Assembly: GCA_024639885.1 (NCBI GenBank)
Contig: JAHEGD010000002.1
Span: 4,378 to 57,737, forward strand
Source: Porticoccaceae bacterium
Lineage (GTDB): Bacteria; Pseudomonadota; Gammaproteobacteria; Pseudomonadales; Porticoccaceae
Reading direction: 5' to 3'
DNA length: 53,360 bases
The position numbers and the translations under genes were made by a program. The notes below the pieces were generated by a model that made no database searches, was not told where the DNA came from, and saw only the letters and a list, made by a program, of their open reading frames with translations. This document shows, piece after piece, positions 8,824-17,610 of this stretch (position 1 is the first letter of the stretch; the number at the start of each line of letters is the position of its first letter).

Positions 8824-9800
8824 TAGAGCTGCACTGGCCACTCCTGCTGCTGGCGCTGCCGCTGCCGCTGTTGATGCGACTGCTACCGCCGCTGCCAGCG
8901 CAAACGAGCGCCGCGCTGCTCGCCCCTACCCTGGTTCGCCAGCTCGGCACGGTCGGCGCGCCGAGCGCAGCCGGCAGCGGCCGCGCCGGCCAACTGCTGC
9001 TCTGGCTGGCCTGGCTGGCGCTACTGCTGGCAGCCGCCCAACCGCGCTGGTTGGGCGAGCCGGCGACACTGCCGACCGAGGGCCGCGACCTGCTGCTAGC
9101 GGTCGATATATCCGGCAGCATGGAGCAAGAGGACATGAGCTTTAACGGCCGCCGTGTCAACCGCTTGGTCGCGGTGAAGGCCGTGGTCGGTGACTTTGTC
9201 GAGCAGCGCCGCGGCGACCGGCTCGGCTTGGTGCTGTTTGGCGAGCGCGCCTACCTGCAGTCACCGCTGACCTTTGACCGCGCCACCCTGCAGACCCTGC
9301 TCAACGAGGCGCAGATCGGTTTTGCCGGCAACGGCACCGCCATCGGCGAGGCGATTGGGCTCGGCATCAAGCGGCTGCGCGACCGTCCGGCCAGCCAGCG
9401 GGTAATGATACTGCTGACCGACGGCGCTAATACCGCCGGCGAGCTAGACCCACTGCGCGCCGCCGAACTGGCCACCCGCGCCGGGGTCAAGATTCACACC
9501 ATCGGCATCGGCTCCGACGCTACCGAGCGCGACAGCATCCTCGGCTTTATGCGCCCGCGCAGCGGCTCTGACCTAGATGAACCCACCCTGACCGCGATCG
9601 CCGAGAGCAGCGGCGGCCGTTATTTTCGGGCCCGCGACTTGGGCGAGCTGGTCGCTGTCTACCGCGAGCTCAACCGCATCGAAGCGATAGAGCAGCAGGG
9701 CGAGACCATCCGCCCGCAGATATCGCTGTCGCACTGGCTGTTGGCGGTTGCCGCGCTGGCGGTGGCGGCACTCGCCGCCACCGTATTGAGGGGGCGTTGA
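8820..9800 (+). CDS. batA: VWA domain-containing membrane protein BatA
   Basis: A 326-aa inner-membrane protein with N-terminal hydrophobic segments (about 5-24 and 56-74), a von Willebrand A domain and a C-terminal helix (about 302-324). The MIDAS motif DISGS is at 96-100, with the supporting Thr in GNGTAIGEAIGLG and the Asp of ILLTDG, so metal binding should be intact. BatA proteins are thought to be activated or remodelled by the MoxR ATPase encoded upstream. It overlaps the preceding gene by 4 nt, and batB follows after 1 nt. Confidence 0.9.
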   Translation: MIELHWPLLLLALPLPLLMRLLPPLPAQTSAALLAPTLVRQLGTVGAPSAAGSGRAGQLLLWLAWLALLLAAAQPRWLGEPATLPTEGRDLLLAVDISGSMEQEDMSFNGRRVNRLVAVKAVVGDFVEQRRGDRLGLVLFGERAYLQSPLTFDRATLQTLLNEAQIGFAGNGTAIGEAIGLGIKRLRDRPASQRVMILLTDGANTAGELDPLRAAELATRAGVKIHTIGIGSDATERDSILGFMRPRSGSDLDEPTLTAIAESSGGRYFRARDLGELVAVYRELNRIEAIEQQGETIRPQISLSHWLLAVAALAVAALAATVLRGR

Positions 9801-9801
9801 G

Positions 9802-11772
9802 ATGGAGAGCGCACTCACTGATTTCCACTTTTTGCGTCCGGCGTGGCTGCTGGCACTACTCGCGGTGCTGCCGCTGTGGTGGTGGCAGCGCCGCCAGCGC
9901 GCCGCTGCCAGCGGCTGGCAGCGACACATCGCCCCGGCGCTACTGCCCCTGTTGCTGCGCGGCAGCAGCGGCGGCAACCGGCGCTGGCCACTGTTGATCG
10001 GCCTGTTGTGCGGTGCGATCATCGGTGCCGCGGGGCCAACCTGGCAGAAGCTGCCGCAGCCGGTCGAGCAGAACCAGTCGGCGCTGGTGGCAATACTCGA
10101 CCTGTCGCCGTCGCTGTACGCCCAAGACATCGCCCCGAGCCGGCTGGTGCGGGCCCGCTTTAAGCTGCTCGATCTGCTCAACCAACGCGGCGACGGGCTT
10201 ACCGCGCTAGTGGTTTACGCCGGCGAAGCGCACGTACTGTCGCCGCTCACCGAAGACAGCAACACCATCGCCCACCTGGTGCCGGTACTCAGCCCAAGCC
10301 TGCTGGTAGAGATTGGCAGCAACCTAGAAGACGCGATCGAGCAAGCGGTGACGCTGATCGACAATGGCGCCGAGCAGCGCGGCGACATTATTTTAATCAC
10401 CGATGGCGCCACTGCCACCGCAGCGGCCAGGAGCAGCGCCCTGCTCGCCAACCACAGCGCCGTGCGGCTCTCTATCTTGGGGGTTGGCAGCGCCGCCGGC
10501 GCGCCGATCCCGCTGGCCGCCGGTGGCTTTGTTAAAGCGGCCGATGGCGCCATCGTGCTGCCCAAATTGAACCGCGCGCTGCTCGCCGACCTGGCTGCCC
10601 GCCACCGCGGCATCTACCGCGACATCAGTGTCGATGACAGCGATATCGAAGCGCTGCTGGCGCACAGTGAACAGCGCGCGGTAACCGCCAGCCAGCTGGT
10701 CGAACGCGACTACGACCAGTGGCGCGACCGCGCCCACTGGGTGGCGCTGCTGCTATTGCTACCGCTTATGCTGGCGTTCCGCCGCGGCGTGCTAATGGTT
10801 GCGCTGCTCTTAACGCTGCCACTAACCCACAGCCCGACCGCCACTGCCGAGGACGGCGCCGACCAATTGGCCACGACCCCTCAGAGCGTGCCGCTGACCG
10901 CTCAGCTCAGCCAGGGCTGGCGAGATTTGTGGTGGCGGCGCGATCAACAGGCCGCGGCAAAACTAGCCGCCGGCGACCCGACGGCAGCCGCGCAGCTGTT
11001 TGAGCGCAGCGACTGGGCCGGCACCGCCGCCTACCGGGCCGGCGACTACGCCAGCGCAGTGGAGCAGTTTTATGCCGACGACCCATTGCCGGCGACCGCC
11101 GACACGCTCTACAACCGCGCCACGGCGCTGGCTCGGGCCGGCGAACTAAAGGCCTCGCTGGCCGCCTACGACCAGCTGCTCGAGCGCCAGCCCGGCCACG
11201 TTGACGGCCGCTACAACCGCGATATTGTAGAGCGCGCCCTGCAGCAACAAGAGCAACAGCAGCAGCAACAAGACCAACAAGACCAGCAAGACCAGCAGCA
11301 GGACGGCCACGACCAGAACCAGCAGAGCCAGGGCCAAGACCAGGCTGGCGACAACCAAGCCAACCAGCAGCCACCCGACCCCGCCGGCGATTCCCAGCAG
11401 CAGCAACAACAGCAGCGACAGCAGAGTGATCAACCGGCCGAGCCGCAATCAGGCCAAAACCCAGAGCAAGAGACAGAGCAAGAGACAGAGCAACAGACAG
11501 AGCAAGAGCAGCAACAGCCACCGGAGCCGACACCGGGCGAAGGCAGCGGCGAGCCCGACGGCGACCGGCAGGACGAGCAGCCGGCTGCGCCGCTCAGCGC
11601 GGAGCAGGCCGAACAGCAAGCCGCCGACCGCGAGCTAGAGCAGTGGCTGCGCAAAATAGACGATGACCCGGCCGGGCTGTTGCGGGCCAAGTTCCGCTAC
11701 CAGTCGCAGCAGCGCGCCCGCGAGCAAAAACTACGCCCACCGCCGGGCAGTGACGACAGTGAGCGCTGGTAA
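9802..11772 (+). CDS. batB: VWA and TPR domain protein BatB/BatC fusion with Gln-rich tail
   Basis: A 656-aa protein. Hydrophobic segments lie at about 12-28, 62-80 and 311-340. A VWA domain between them carries a DLSPS MIDAS motif (100-104) and ILITDG. A TPR-like block follows at about 400-475 (YRAGDYASAVEQFY, LYNRATALARAGELKASLAA), the part that is a separate BatC gene in some bacteria. Residues about 480-575 are an extreme Gln/Asp/Glu-rich low-complexity stretch, then a charged C-terminus. The TPR side probably faces the periplasm and recruits clients (inference). Family members often have acidic/Gln-rich linkers, but this one is long. Confidence 0.9.
   Translation: MESALTDFHFLRPAWLLALLAVLPLWWWQRRQRAAASGWQRHIAPALLPLLLRGSSGGNRRWPLLIGLLCGAIIGAAGPTWQKLPQPVEQNQSALVAILDLSPSLYAQDIAPSRLVRARFKLLDLLNQRGDGLTALVVYAGEAHVLSPLTEDSNTIAHLVPVLSPSLLVEIGSNLEDAIEQAVTLIDNGAEQRGDIILITDGATATAAARSSALLANHSAVRLSILGVGSAAGAPIPLAAGGFVKAADGAIVLPKLNRALLADLAARHRGIYRDISVDDSDIEALLAHSEQRAVTASQLVERDYDQWRDRAHWVALLLLLPLMLAFRRGVLMVALLLTLPLTHSPTATAEDGADQLATTPQSVPLTAQLSQGWRDLWWRRDQQAAAKLAAGDPTAAAQLFERSDWAGTAAYRAGDYASAVEQFYADDPLPATADTLYNRATALARAGELKASLAAYDQLLERQPGHVDGRYNRDIVERALQQQEQQQQQQDQQDQQDQQQDGHDQNQQSQGQDQAGDNQANQQPPDPAGDSQQQQQQQRQQSDQPAEPQSGQNPEQETEQETEQQTEQEQQQPPEPTPGEGSGEPDGDRQDEQPAAPLSAEQAEQQAADRELEQWLRKIDDDPAGLLRAKFRYQSQQRAREQKLRPPPGSDDSERW
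11238..11520 (+). repeat. Gln-codon-rich low-complexity tract in batB
   Basis: CAG/CAA-dominated sequence encoding runs of Gln broken by Asp, Glu, Asn and Pro, with short sub-repeats such as GACCAGCAA and a GAGACAGAGCAA unit near 11466-11508. It looks expandable by slippage; the frame is open throughout. Confidence 0.8.
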
Positions 11773-11807
11773 CTGCCATGCCCAACCGAATGACTGAGAG
11801 CCGCCCT

Positions 11808-13502
11808 ATGCCAATCCCCTATCTCGCCTGGCGTCGCCTCTGGCTGCTGGTTGTCCTACTACTGTGGGCGCCGCCGCTGCTTGCCGAGCTAACCATCACC
11901 ACCGACCGCACCACCATCGGCGCCGACGAGTCGCTGCAGATGGTGCTGCGCTACGACGGCCAGGTACTCAGTGGCGAACCGGAACTAGGCGTACTGCTGC
12001 GCGACTGGGAGATTATCTCCAACAACCGCAACCAGCAGTACTCGTGGGCCAACGGCGAGTCGATCTCGTACAGCGAGTGGCAGCTGACACTGCTGCCGCG
12101 CTCGACCGGTAAGCTGATTATCCCGTCGATCAATTTTAAGAACGAGATCAGCAACGCGGTCGAGATCGAGGTACTACCCAGCCGCACCGCCAGCAGCGTG
12201 GCCCAGACGATATTCGCCGAGAGCAGCGTCGACCGCGAGCAGCTCTATCCACAGCAGCAGTTGATCTACACGGCGCGGTTGTACAGCGCCTCGCGGCTCA
12301 GCGACCTGGCGCTGACCGAGCTCAACATCGACAACGCCCTGATAGAGCGGATCGGCGAAAACCAGTACCAAAAGACTATCGCCGGGCGCACCTATTTAGT
12401 GGTTGAGGTGCAGTATGCGATCTTCCCCAGCCAAACCGGCAACCTGACGATCCCAGCATTGCGCTTTAGCGGCTACGAGGTGAGCGGCCGCACCTCGTTC
12501 TTTAACCGCGGCAACCGGGTGATCCGCACCACCGAGGCGCACACGGTCACTGTCGCCGCACTGCCCAGCGGCCAGTCTGCCGCCGGCTGGATGCCGGCGA
12601 CACAGTTGACCCTAGACGAGAGCTGGAGCGGCCAAATCGACTCACTGACCGTGGGCGAGCCGATCACCCGCACCCTGACCCTAACCGCCAACGGGCTTAC
12701 CGGCGCACAGCTGGCACCACTTCCGGCCGCCGACGGCGATGGCTTTAAGAGCTACCCAGACCAAGCCAAACTGAGCGAGACCAGCAACAGCCGCGGCGTA
12801 GTCGGCCAACGTATAGAGTCGACCGCGATCGTCCCGCAGCGCGCCGGCGAACTGCAGCTGCCGGCGATCACCGTCAACTGGTGGGACACCGAAAGCGACC
12901 AACCGCGCCAAGTGACCCTGCCCGCGCGGGTGGTCAATGTGGTAGCGGCATACAACCCTGCGGCCAGCGTTGCGCCGCCGCCCACTGTCGGCGTCGCCCC
13001 CGTAGCGCCGGCAGTTACAGCCGTGACTCCGCTGCCACCCACCGACAACCGCTGGCTGCAACTGTCGCTGAGTATTAACGCCCTGCTCGCCGCAGCGCTG
13101 ATCGGCCTACTCTGGTACCGGCCGCGGACCGCGCCGCGACCGGCAGACCCGGTTGGCCACCAGCACCCCGACGAGACGCCCTTGTGGCGCGCTATCGAAG
13201 CGGCCGCCAGCCAACAGGACGCCGCCGCATTGAGCGAGGCCATTGTACGCTGGGCGGCACTGCTCAGCGGCGGCGCTATCCGCTCACTAAACGAGCTCTC
13301 TCGAACAGTCGACCGTACTGACAGCGCGCTAGCCAATCAGCTATACGAACTAGAGCAACAGGCCTATGCCTATCAGCAAGCCGGCACCAGTAGCGACTAC
13401 ACTGCGCTGCGCAGGTCACTGCGCAAACAGCGCTCAGCGGTGCGCGGTGCCAGCGGCTCTCTAGCCACTAAGCCTACCAGCTTGGCGCCGCTCTACCGCT
13501 GA
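11808..13502 (+). CDS. batD: BatD family protein (oxygen tolerance)
   Basis: The protein closes the MoxR-Bat operon. From ATG 11808 (564 aa) it has a signal peptide: LAWRRLWLLVVLLLW core, likely cleavage after PPLLA. A periplasmic part follows, with the family start ELTITTDRTTIGADESLQM and EIISNNRNQQYSW, then a C-terminal transmembrane helix (NALLAAALIGLLWY) and a cytoplasmic tail. BatD was named for a Bacteroides aerotolerance locus; its biochemical role is unclear. In-frame ATGs at 11778 and 11790 are alternatives. 11808 was preferred because a GAGAG lies 7 nt upstream and the n-region is of normal length. The upstream ATG lies 5 nt after batB, which would also suit an operon. Confidence 0.87.
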   Translation: MPIPYLAWRRLWLLVVLLLWAPPLLAELTITTDRTTIGADESLQMVLRYDGQVLSGEPELGVLLRDWEIISNNRNQQYSWANGESISYSEWQLTLLPRSTGKLIIPSINFKNEISNAVEIEVLPSRTASSVAQTIFAESSVDREQLYPQQQLIYTARLYSASRLSDLALTELNIDNALIERIGENQYQKTIAGRTYLVVEVQYAIFPSQTGNLTIPALRFSGYEVSGRTSFFNRGNRVIRTTEAHTVTVAALPSGQSAAGWMPATQLTLDESWSGQIDSLTVGEPITRTLTLTANGLTGAQLAPLPAADGDGFKSYPDQAKLSETSNSRGVVGQRIESTAIVPQRAGELQLPAITVNWWDTESDQPRQVTLPARVVNVVAAYNPAASVAPPPTVGVAPVAPAVTAVTPLPPTDNRWLQLSLSINALLAAALIGLLWYRPRTAPRPADPVGHQHPDETPLWRAIEAAASQQDAAALSEAIVRWAALLSGGAIRSLNELSRTVDRTDSALANQLYELEQQAYAYQQAGTSSDYTALRRSLRKQRSAVRGASGSLATKPTSLAPLYR

Positions 13503-13513
13503 TTCGCGCGCAC

Positions 13514-13537
13514 AAAAAAGGAGCCGCATGCGGCTCC
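13514..13537 (-). terminator. Intrinsic terminator downstream of pepN
   Basis: Palindromic stem GGAGCCGC (13520-13527) / GCGGCTCC (13530-13537), preceded on the plus strand by six A (13514-13519). Read on the minus strand this is a hairpin followed by T6, about 145 nt past the pepN stop. On the plus strand (batD side) there is no T-run, so the terminator is best assigned to pepN. Confidence 0.7.
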
Positions 13538-13589
13538 TAAAAGGGTCAGATGTCACTCAAAGCTGTGGGATCCCCAACGGGTAACTACA

Positions 13590-13625
13590 GCCCTGTTGCC
13601 TCACCGTCAGATGGTGCAACAGGGC
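13590..13625. other. Second inverted repeat between batD and pepN
   Basis: Perfect 10-bp arms GCCCTGTTGC (13590-13599) and GCAACAGGGC (13616-13625) with a 16-nt loop that itself has complementary CACC/GGTG. There is no T-run on either side. It lies in the 179-bp convergent gap and may add to termination or protect mRNA 3' ends. Confidence 0.55.
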
Positions 13626-13681
13626 CTACTTTACCTAGCTTGGCCGGTGCAGCGTTGACCTCGGTCAAGTGACTGGCTAAT

Positions 13682-16288
13682 TTAGTCGCCCAGCGATTTG
13701 TCGACCTGCTCGGCAATGTCTTTGGCCAGCGCCGGTAGTGCGGCGATTGTCGCTAGACTGTCGCGCATTGCGCTTTGATAGGGCTCGGCATATTTTTTCC
13801 AACCGGTTAGCGGGGCCACCAACCGCGCCGCGATCTGCGGGTTGATGGTATTGAGCTGGCCGATCACGTCGGCAAGCAGCTGGTAGCCGCCGCCATCGGC
13901 GCGGTGGAACTGGCTCGGGTTGGCCATCGCATAGGCGGCAATCACACTGCGCACCTTGTTGGGGTTGGTGAGCGCAAAGTCTGGGTGGCTGAGCAGCTCG
14001 CGCAGCGCCGCTGGGGTTGCCGTCGGCGCGGTCGCTTGGGCGCGGAACCACAGATTGAGCGCCAGCGGCTCGTTGCACCACTGCCGGTAGAAGCTGGCCA
14101 GCGCAGCGCTGGCTTGGTCGCTATGCGGCAGGACCAGCAGAGAGGTCAGCGCAGCGAGCTGGTCGGTCATATTGTCGGCTGCGGCGTACTGCGCCGCGGC
14201 CAGCTGCTCGCCTTGGCCGAGCTCGCAGAGGTAGCGCAGCGCAAGGTTTTTAAGCGCACGCTGGCCAATCTGGGCACTGTTCGGGGCATACGCCTGATTG
14301 GGTGACAGCTCATGGTAGCGCGCGGCAAGCAGCTCGCCACAGCCACTGATCAACTGGCTGCGCAGCTGTTGGCGGGCACCGGCTACCTGCGCCGGGTCGA
14401 TCGGCTGCATCGCCTCGTAGAGCTCGGACTCGGCCGGCAGAGTTAACAGCTGGGCGGCCGTGGCGTGGTCGAGGCTGCGATCAGCGGCGATGTCAGCGAA
14501 CCGGGCCAGCAGCTGGGGGTCGACGGTAAACTGCTCGCCGTGCTCGCAGCAGCCAACAATCGCCCGCTTGTAGAGCTGTTGGAGCGCCTCCCAGCGGTTG
14601 AAGCCGTCGCTGTCGCCGCTGGCCAAGTGCAGCAGTTGCTCGCTGCTGTAGTCGGTGCGCAGCACCACCGGGGCGCTAAACCCACGCAGCAGTGATGGCA
14701 CCGGCTGCTCGGCAAACGGGCCAAACTGCCAGCTCTGGCGGCTGCCGGTTAGCTCTAAGAGTTGCTCGGTGGCGCCATCGGCAGTCAGTACCAAATCACC
14801 GTTGGCACCGACCATACCGACCTTTATCGGGATATGAAACGGCGCTTTTTGTGCTTGGCCCGGGGTTGCCGGGCAGCTCTGCGCCACGGTCAGTGTGACG
14901 ATGCCGCTCGCCTCGTCCCACGCCCAACTGGCATCAAGTTGCGGGGTGCCGGCCTGCCAGTACCAGCGGCGGAACTGCTGTAGATCGCGGCCGGAGATCT
15001 CCTCCATGGCGCCGACAAACTCCTCGATGGTGACCGCCGCGCCGTCGTGGCGCTCAAAGTAGAGATCGCTGGCCGCGCGAAACTGGCGCTCGCCGAGCAG
15101 CGTGTGCAGCATACCGACCACTTCGGCGCCCTTCTCGTAGACTGTCAGCGTATAAAAATTATTGATCTCAACGTAGGACTGCGGCTGCACCGGGTGGGCC
15201 AGCGGGCCGGCGTCTTCAGCAAACTGCAGTGAGCGCAGCAGGCCGACATCTTCGATACGCTTGACCACCGGCGCGTTCATATCGGCCGAGAACTGGGCGT
15301 CGCGGAAGACCGTAAAGCCCTCTTTGAGGCTGAGCTGAAACCAGTCGCGACAGGTGACCCGGTTGCCAGACCAGTTGTGGAAGTACTCGTGAGCGACGAT
15401 GCTCTCAATACGCTGGAAGGTGGCATCGGTAGCCACAGAAGGGTTAGCCAGCACCGCCGAGGTGTTGAAAATGTTGAGCCCTTTGTTCTCCATCGCGCCC
15501 ATATTGAAGTCGTCGACGGCGACGATCATAAACAGGTCGAGATCGTACTCGCGCCCGTAGCGCTGTTCGTCCCACGCCATTGAGGCCTGCAGCGAGCGCA
15601 TGGCGTGATCGCATTTGTCGAGGTCCTTCTCTTCAACGTAGATTGCCAGCGCGATCTCGCGCCCCGAACAGGTAGTAAAACTGTCTTCGACCACCGCCAG
15701 GTCGCCGGCCACCAGCGCAAACAGGTAGCAGGGTTTTTTGAACGGGTCGTGCCACTCTACAAAGTGGCGGCCGCCGTCGAGCTGGCCGCGTGCAACGGGG
15801 TTGCCGTTGCTGAGCAGCACCGGGTAGCTGCGCTGCTCGGCGGTTATCCGGCAGCTGAACTCGACGAGCACATCGGGGCGGTCTAGGTAAAAGGTAATGT
15901 GGCGAAAGCCCTCTGCCTCGCACTGGGTACAGTACATCTGCCGCGACCGGTAGAGCCCTTCCAGCCGGGTGTTGGCGGCCGGGTCGATGGTCACCTCGGT
16001 GGTGATGATGGCACTGTCGGCAACGCCGATAATGGTTAGCTGCTCGCCATCGCGCTGGTAGCGATCAGCGGCCAGCGGCTCGCCATCGAGTTCAATGCGG
16101 TTGAGTAGCAGCCCGCTGCCGCCGTCTAGGCAGAGCGCTTCACGGCTGGTAACAGCCGGGTTGCGGCGCACGCTCAGGCGACTCTGCACCACGGTGTGCT
16201 CCGCGTAGAGATCGACGTTAAGGGCGACGCTGTCGATCAAAAAGCTGGGGGGGCGGTAGTCGGCCAAGCGAATTTCGGGGTTGCTCAT
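13682..16288 (-). CDS. pepN: Aminopeptidase N (M1 family)
   Basis: An 868-aa zinc aminopeptidase that removes N-terminal residues from cytosolic peptides; E. coli PepN is 870 aa. Visible motifs are GAMENKGLNIFN for substrate N-terminus recognition and the zinc site HEYFHNW with the downstream Glu in LSLKEGFTVFRD (HEXXH-18-E). The C-terminal alpha-helical domain is complete (SDQASAALASFYRQWCNEPL, NPNKVRSVIAAYAMANPSQF). The start ATG (16288) overlaps the stop of the upstream hydrolase by 4 nt (ATGA). Last gene of the nadK-pepN operon, followed by a terminator. Confidence 0.97.
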   Translation of the reverse strand: MSNPEIRLADYRPPSFLIDSVALNVDLYAEHTVVQSRLSVRRNPAVTSREALCLDGGSGLLLNRIELDGEPLAADRYQRDGEQLTIIGVADSAIITTEVTIDPAANTRLEGLYRSRQMYCTQCEAEGFRHITFYLDRPDVLVEFSCRITAEQRSYPVLLSNGNPVARGQLDGGRHFVEWHDPFKKPCYLFALVAGDLAVVEDSFTTCSGREIALAIYVEEKDLDKCDHAMRSLQASMAWDEQRYGREYDLDLFMIVAVDDFNMGAMENKGLNIFNTSAVLANPSVATDATFQRIESIVAHEYFHNWSGNRVTCRDWFQLSLKEGFTVFRDAQFSADMNAPVVKRIEDVGLLRSLQFAEDAGPLAHPVQPQSYVEINNFYTLTVYEKGAEVVGMLHTLLGERQFRAASDLYFERHDGAAVTIEEFVGAMEEISGRDLQQFRRWYWQAGTPQLDASWAWDEASGIVTLTVAQSCPATPGQAQKAPFHIPIKVGMVGANGDLVLTADGATEQLLELTGSRQSWQFGPFAEQPVPSLLRGFSAPVVLRTDYSSEQLLHLASGDSDGFNRWEALQQLYKRAIVGCCEHGEQFTVDPQLLARFADIAADRSLDHATAAQLLTLPAESELYEAMQPIDPAQVAGARQQLRSQLISGCGELLAARYHELSPNQAYAPNSAQIGQRALKNLALRYLCELGQGEQLAAAQYAAADNMTDQLAALTSLLVLPHSDQASAALASFYRQWCNEPLALNLWFRAQATAPTATPAALRELLSHPDFALTNPNKVRSVIAAYAMANPSQFHRADGGGYQLLADVIGQLNTINPQIAARLVAPLTGWKKYAEPYQSAMRDSLATIAALPALAKDIAEQVDKSLGD

Positions 16289-17589
16289 TGCTGGGGCTCG
16301 CTGCTGTTGGGCTCACTAGGATTGGGCTCGCTAAGGTTGGGGTCGCTGGGGTTTGGCTCGCCGCTCGGCTGGCCATCTAGCTGGCTGTAGTAGTGGCTGC
16401 GCGACCACTCTAAAAAGCGGTGGACGCCGCGCACTACAGTCTGGCTGCGCCAGCTGTTGGGGACATCGAACGAGTGCTCGCCACCCGGCAGCTCCAAATA
16501 GACCACCGGGTTGCTAGAGCTGGCCGAGAGCTGGCCGACAAAATCGCGCGCGGTCGCAACCGGCACTAAGCTGTCGATCTCGCCGTGGATCACCATCGCC
16601 GGCGGCTGCGGTTGGCTTAGGTAGTTGATTGGGCAGGCCGACTCCCACAGTGCCGGGTTCTGCTCTGGGCTCTGGTGAAACAGCCGCTGGTTGAGCAGCC
16701 CGATAACCAGCTCGTCGTTGGGCTGTTCGCCGCGCGGCACCAGGTCGTACAGGCCGTAAAATGGCACCATCGCCTGCACCGAGGTATCGCCGCTACCGTC
16801 GCTAAACAGCTCAGTCTCGCCGGTCATTGCGGTTAGCGCCGCCAGATGGCCACCGGCCGAGCCGCCGGAGACTGCAACAAACTCTGGGTTGGCGCCGTAC
16901 TCGCCGCCACTGCGACGGATCCACTGCAGGGCGCGCTTGCAATCCTCAATTTGAGTCGGGAACGGTTGGCTTGGCGCCAGCCGGTAATTGATCGCAAAAC
17001 AGATCCAGCCCTGGCTGGCCAAGTAGTGCATCAGCGGCAGGCCCTGCTCATTTTTAGAGCCAAACATCCACGCGCCGCCGTGTATCTGCAGCAGCACGGG
17101 GCAACCACCCGGTGGCCGCTGGGTTGGCCGGTAGATATCGAGCTGAGTGCGGGTACCGTGCTCTGCGTAGGCGATGTTGCGCAGCACCTCAACGCCCGGC
17201 TCGGCGAACCCAACCGGGTTGACCAGCCGCTGCCAGAGCGGTTTGCTGTCGCCTGCGGGTACAGCCGCAAGGCCGCTCTGATACACTTTGCCAAGACCAT
17301 CTTGAAGGGCTTTTTCTACCTGCCGCTCGACCCGGCTGCTGTGCATCATCGCCCACACCAACGGCAGCGCCGACAGCACTAACAGCAGCACCAGCCAGCC
17401 GCTGGCGCCGCCAAACAGTGCCACCACCAAGACCAGCGCCAACACCGCCAGCAGCTGCGGTGCCAGCTCGCTGGCCAGCATTGCCACAGCAAAAGTAACC
17501 CACGGTACCCGCCGCAACGGCCGCTGCCGCGAGCGCACCAGACTAAAACCCATCGCTGCGTAAGCCGCCGCTATCAACCAACTGACCAT
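16285..17589 (-). CDS. Membrane-anchored alpha/beta hydrolase (HSL-like carboxylesterase)
   Basis: A 434-aa protein. Three hydrophobic segments in the first about 110 residues (AAAYAAMGFSLV, then two long Leu/Val/Ala helices around 30-85) anchor an alpha/beta-hydrolase domain. That domain has the oxyanion motif HGGAWMFG, the nucleophile motif GGSAGG, the acid in GEIDSLVP and the base in PGGEHSF, an HSL/BD-FAE-type esterase layout. Substrate unknown. The last about 30 residues are a Ser-Glu-Pro-Asn repeat tail encoded by 15-bp tandem repeats that run up to the pepN start. A GAGGG-type SD precedes ATG 17589. Part of the nadK-pepN operon. Confidence 0.88.
   Translation of the reverse strand: MVSWLIAAAYAAMGFSLVRSRQRPLRRVPWVTFAVAMLASELAPQLLAVLALVLVVALFGGASGWLVLLLVLSALPLVWAMMHSSRVERQVEKALQDGLGKVYQSGLAAVPAGDSKPLWQRLVNPVGFAEPGVEVLRNIAYAEHGTRTQLDIYRPTQRPPGGCPVLLQIHGGAWMFGSKNEQGLPLMHYLASQGWICFAINYRLAPSQPFPTQIEDCKRALQWIRRSGGEYGANPEFVAVSGGSAGGHLAALTAMTGETELFSDGSGDTSVQAMVPFYGLYDLVPRGEQPNDELVIGLLNQRLFHQSPEQNPALWESACPINYLSQPQPPAMVIHGEIDSLVPVATARDFVGQLSASSSNPVVYLELPGGEHSFDVPNSWRSQTVVRGVHRFLEWSRSHYYSQLDGQPSGEPNPSDPNLSEPNPSEPNSSEPQQ
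16294..16368 (-). repeat. Five 15-bp tandem repeats (SEPNP tail)
   Basis: Five consecutive imperfect 15-bp units, 16294-16308, 16309-16323, 16324-16338, 16339-16353 and 16354-16368, each of the form GGGCTCGCT-n-GGTT on the plus strand. They encode the SEPNP/SDPNL/SEPNS-type tail of the hydrolase. Copy-number changes would keep the frame. Confidence 0.85.
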
Positions 17590-17610
17590 TGCCCTACCCT
17601 CTTGTTGCCG

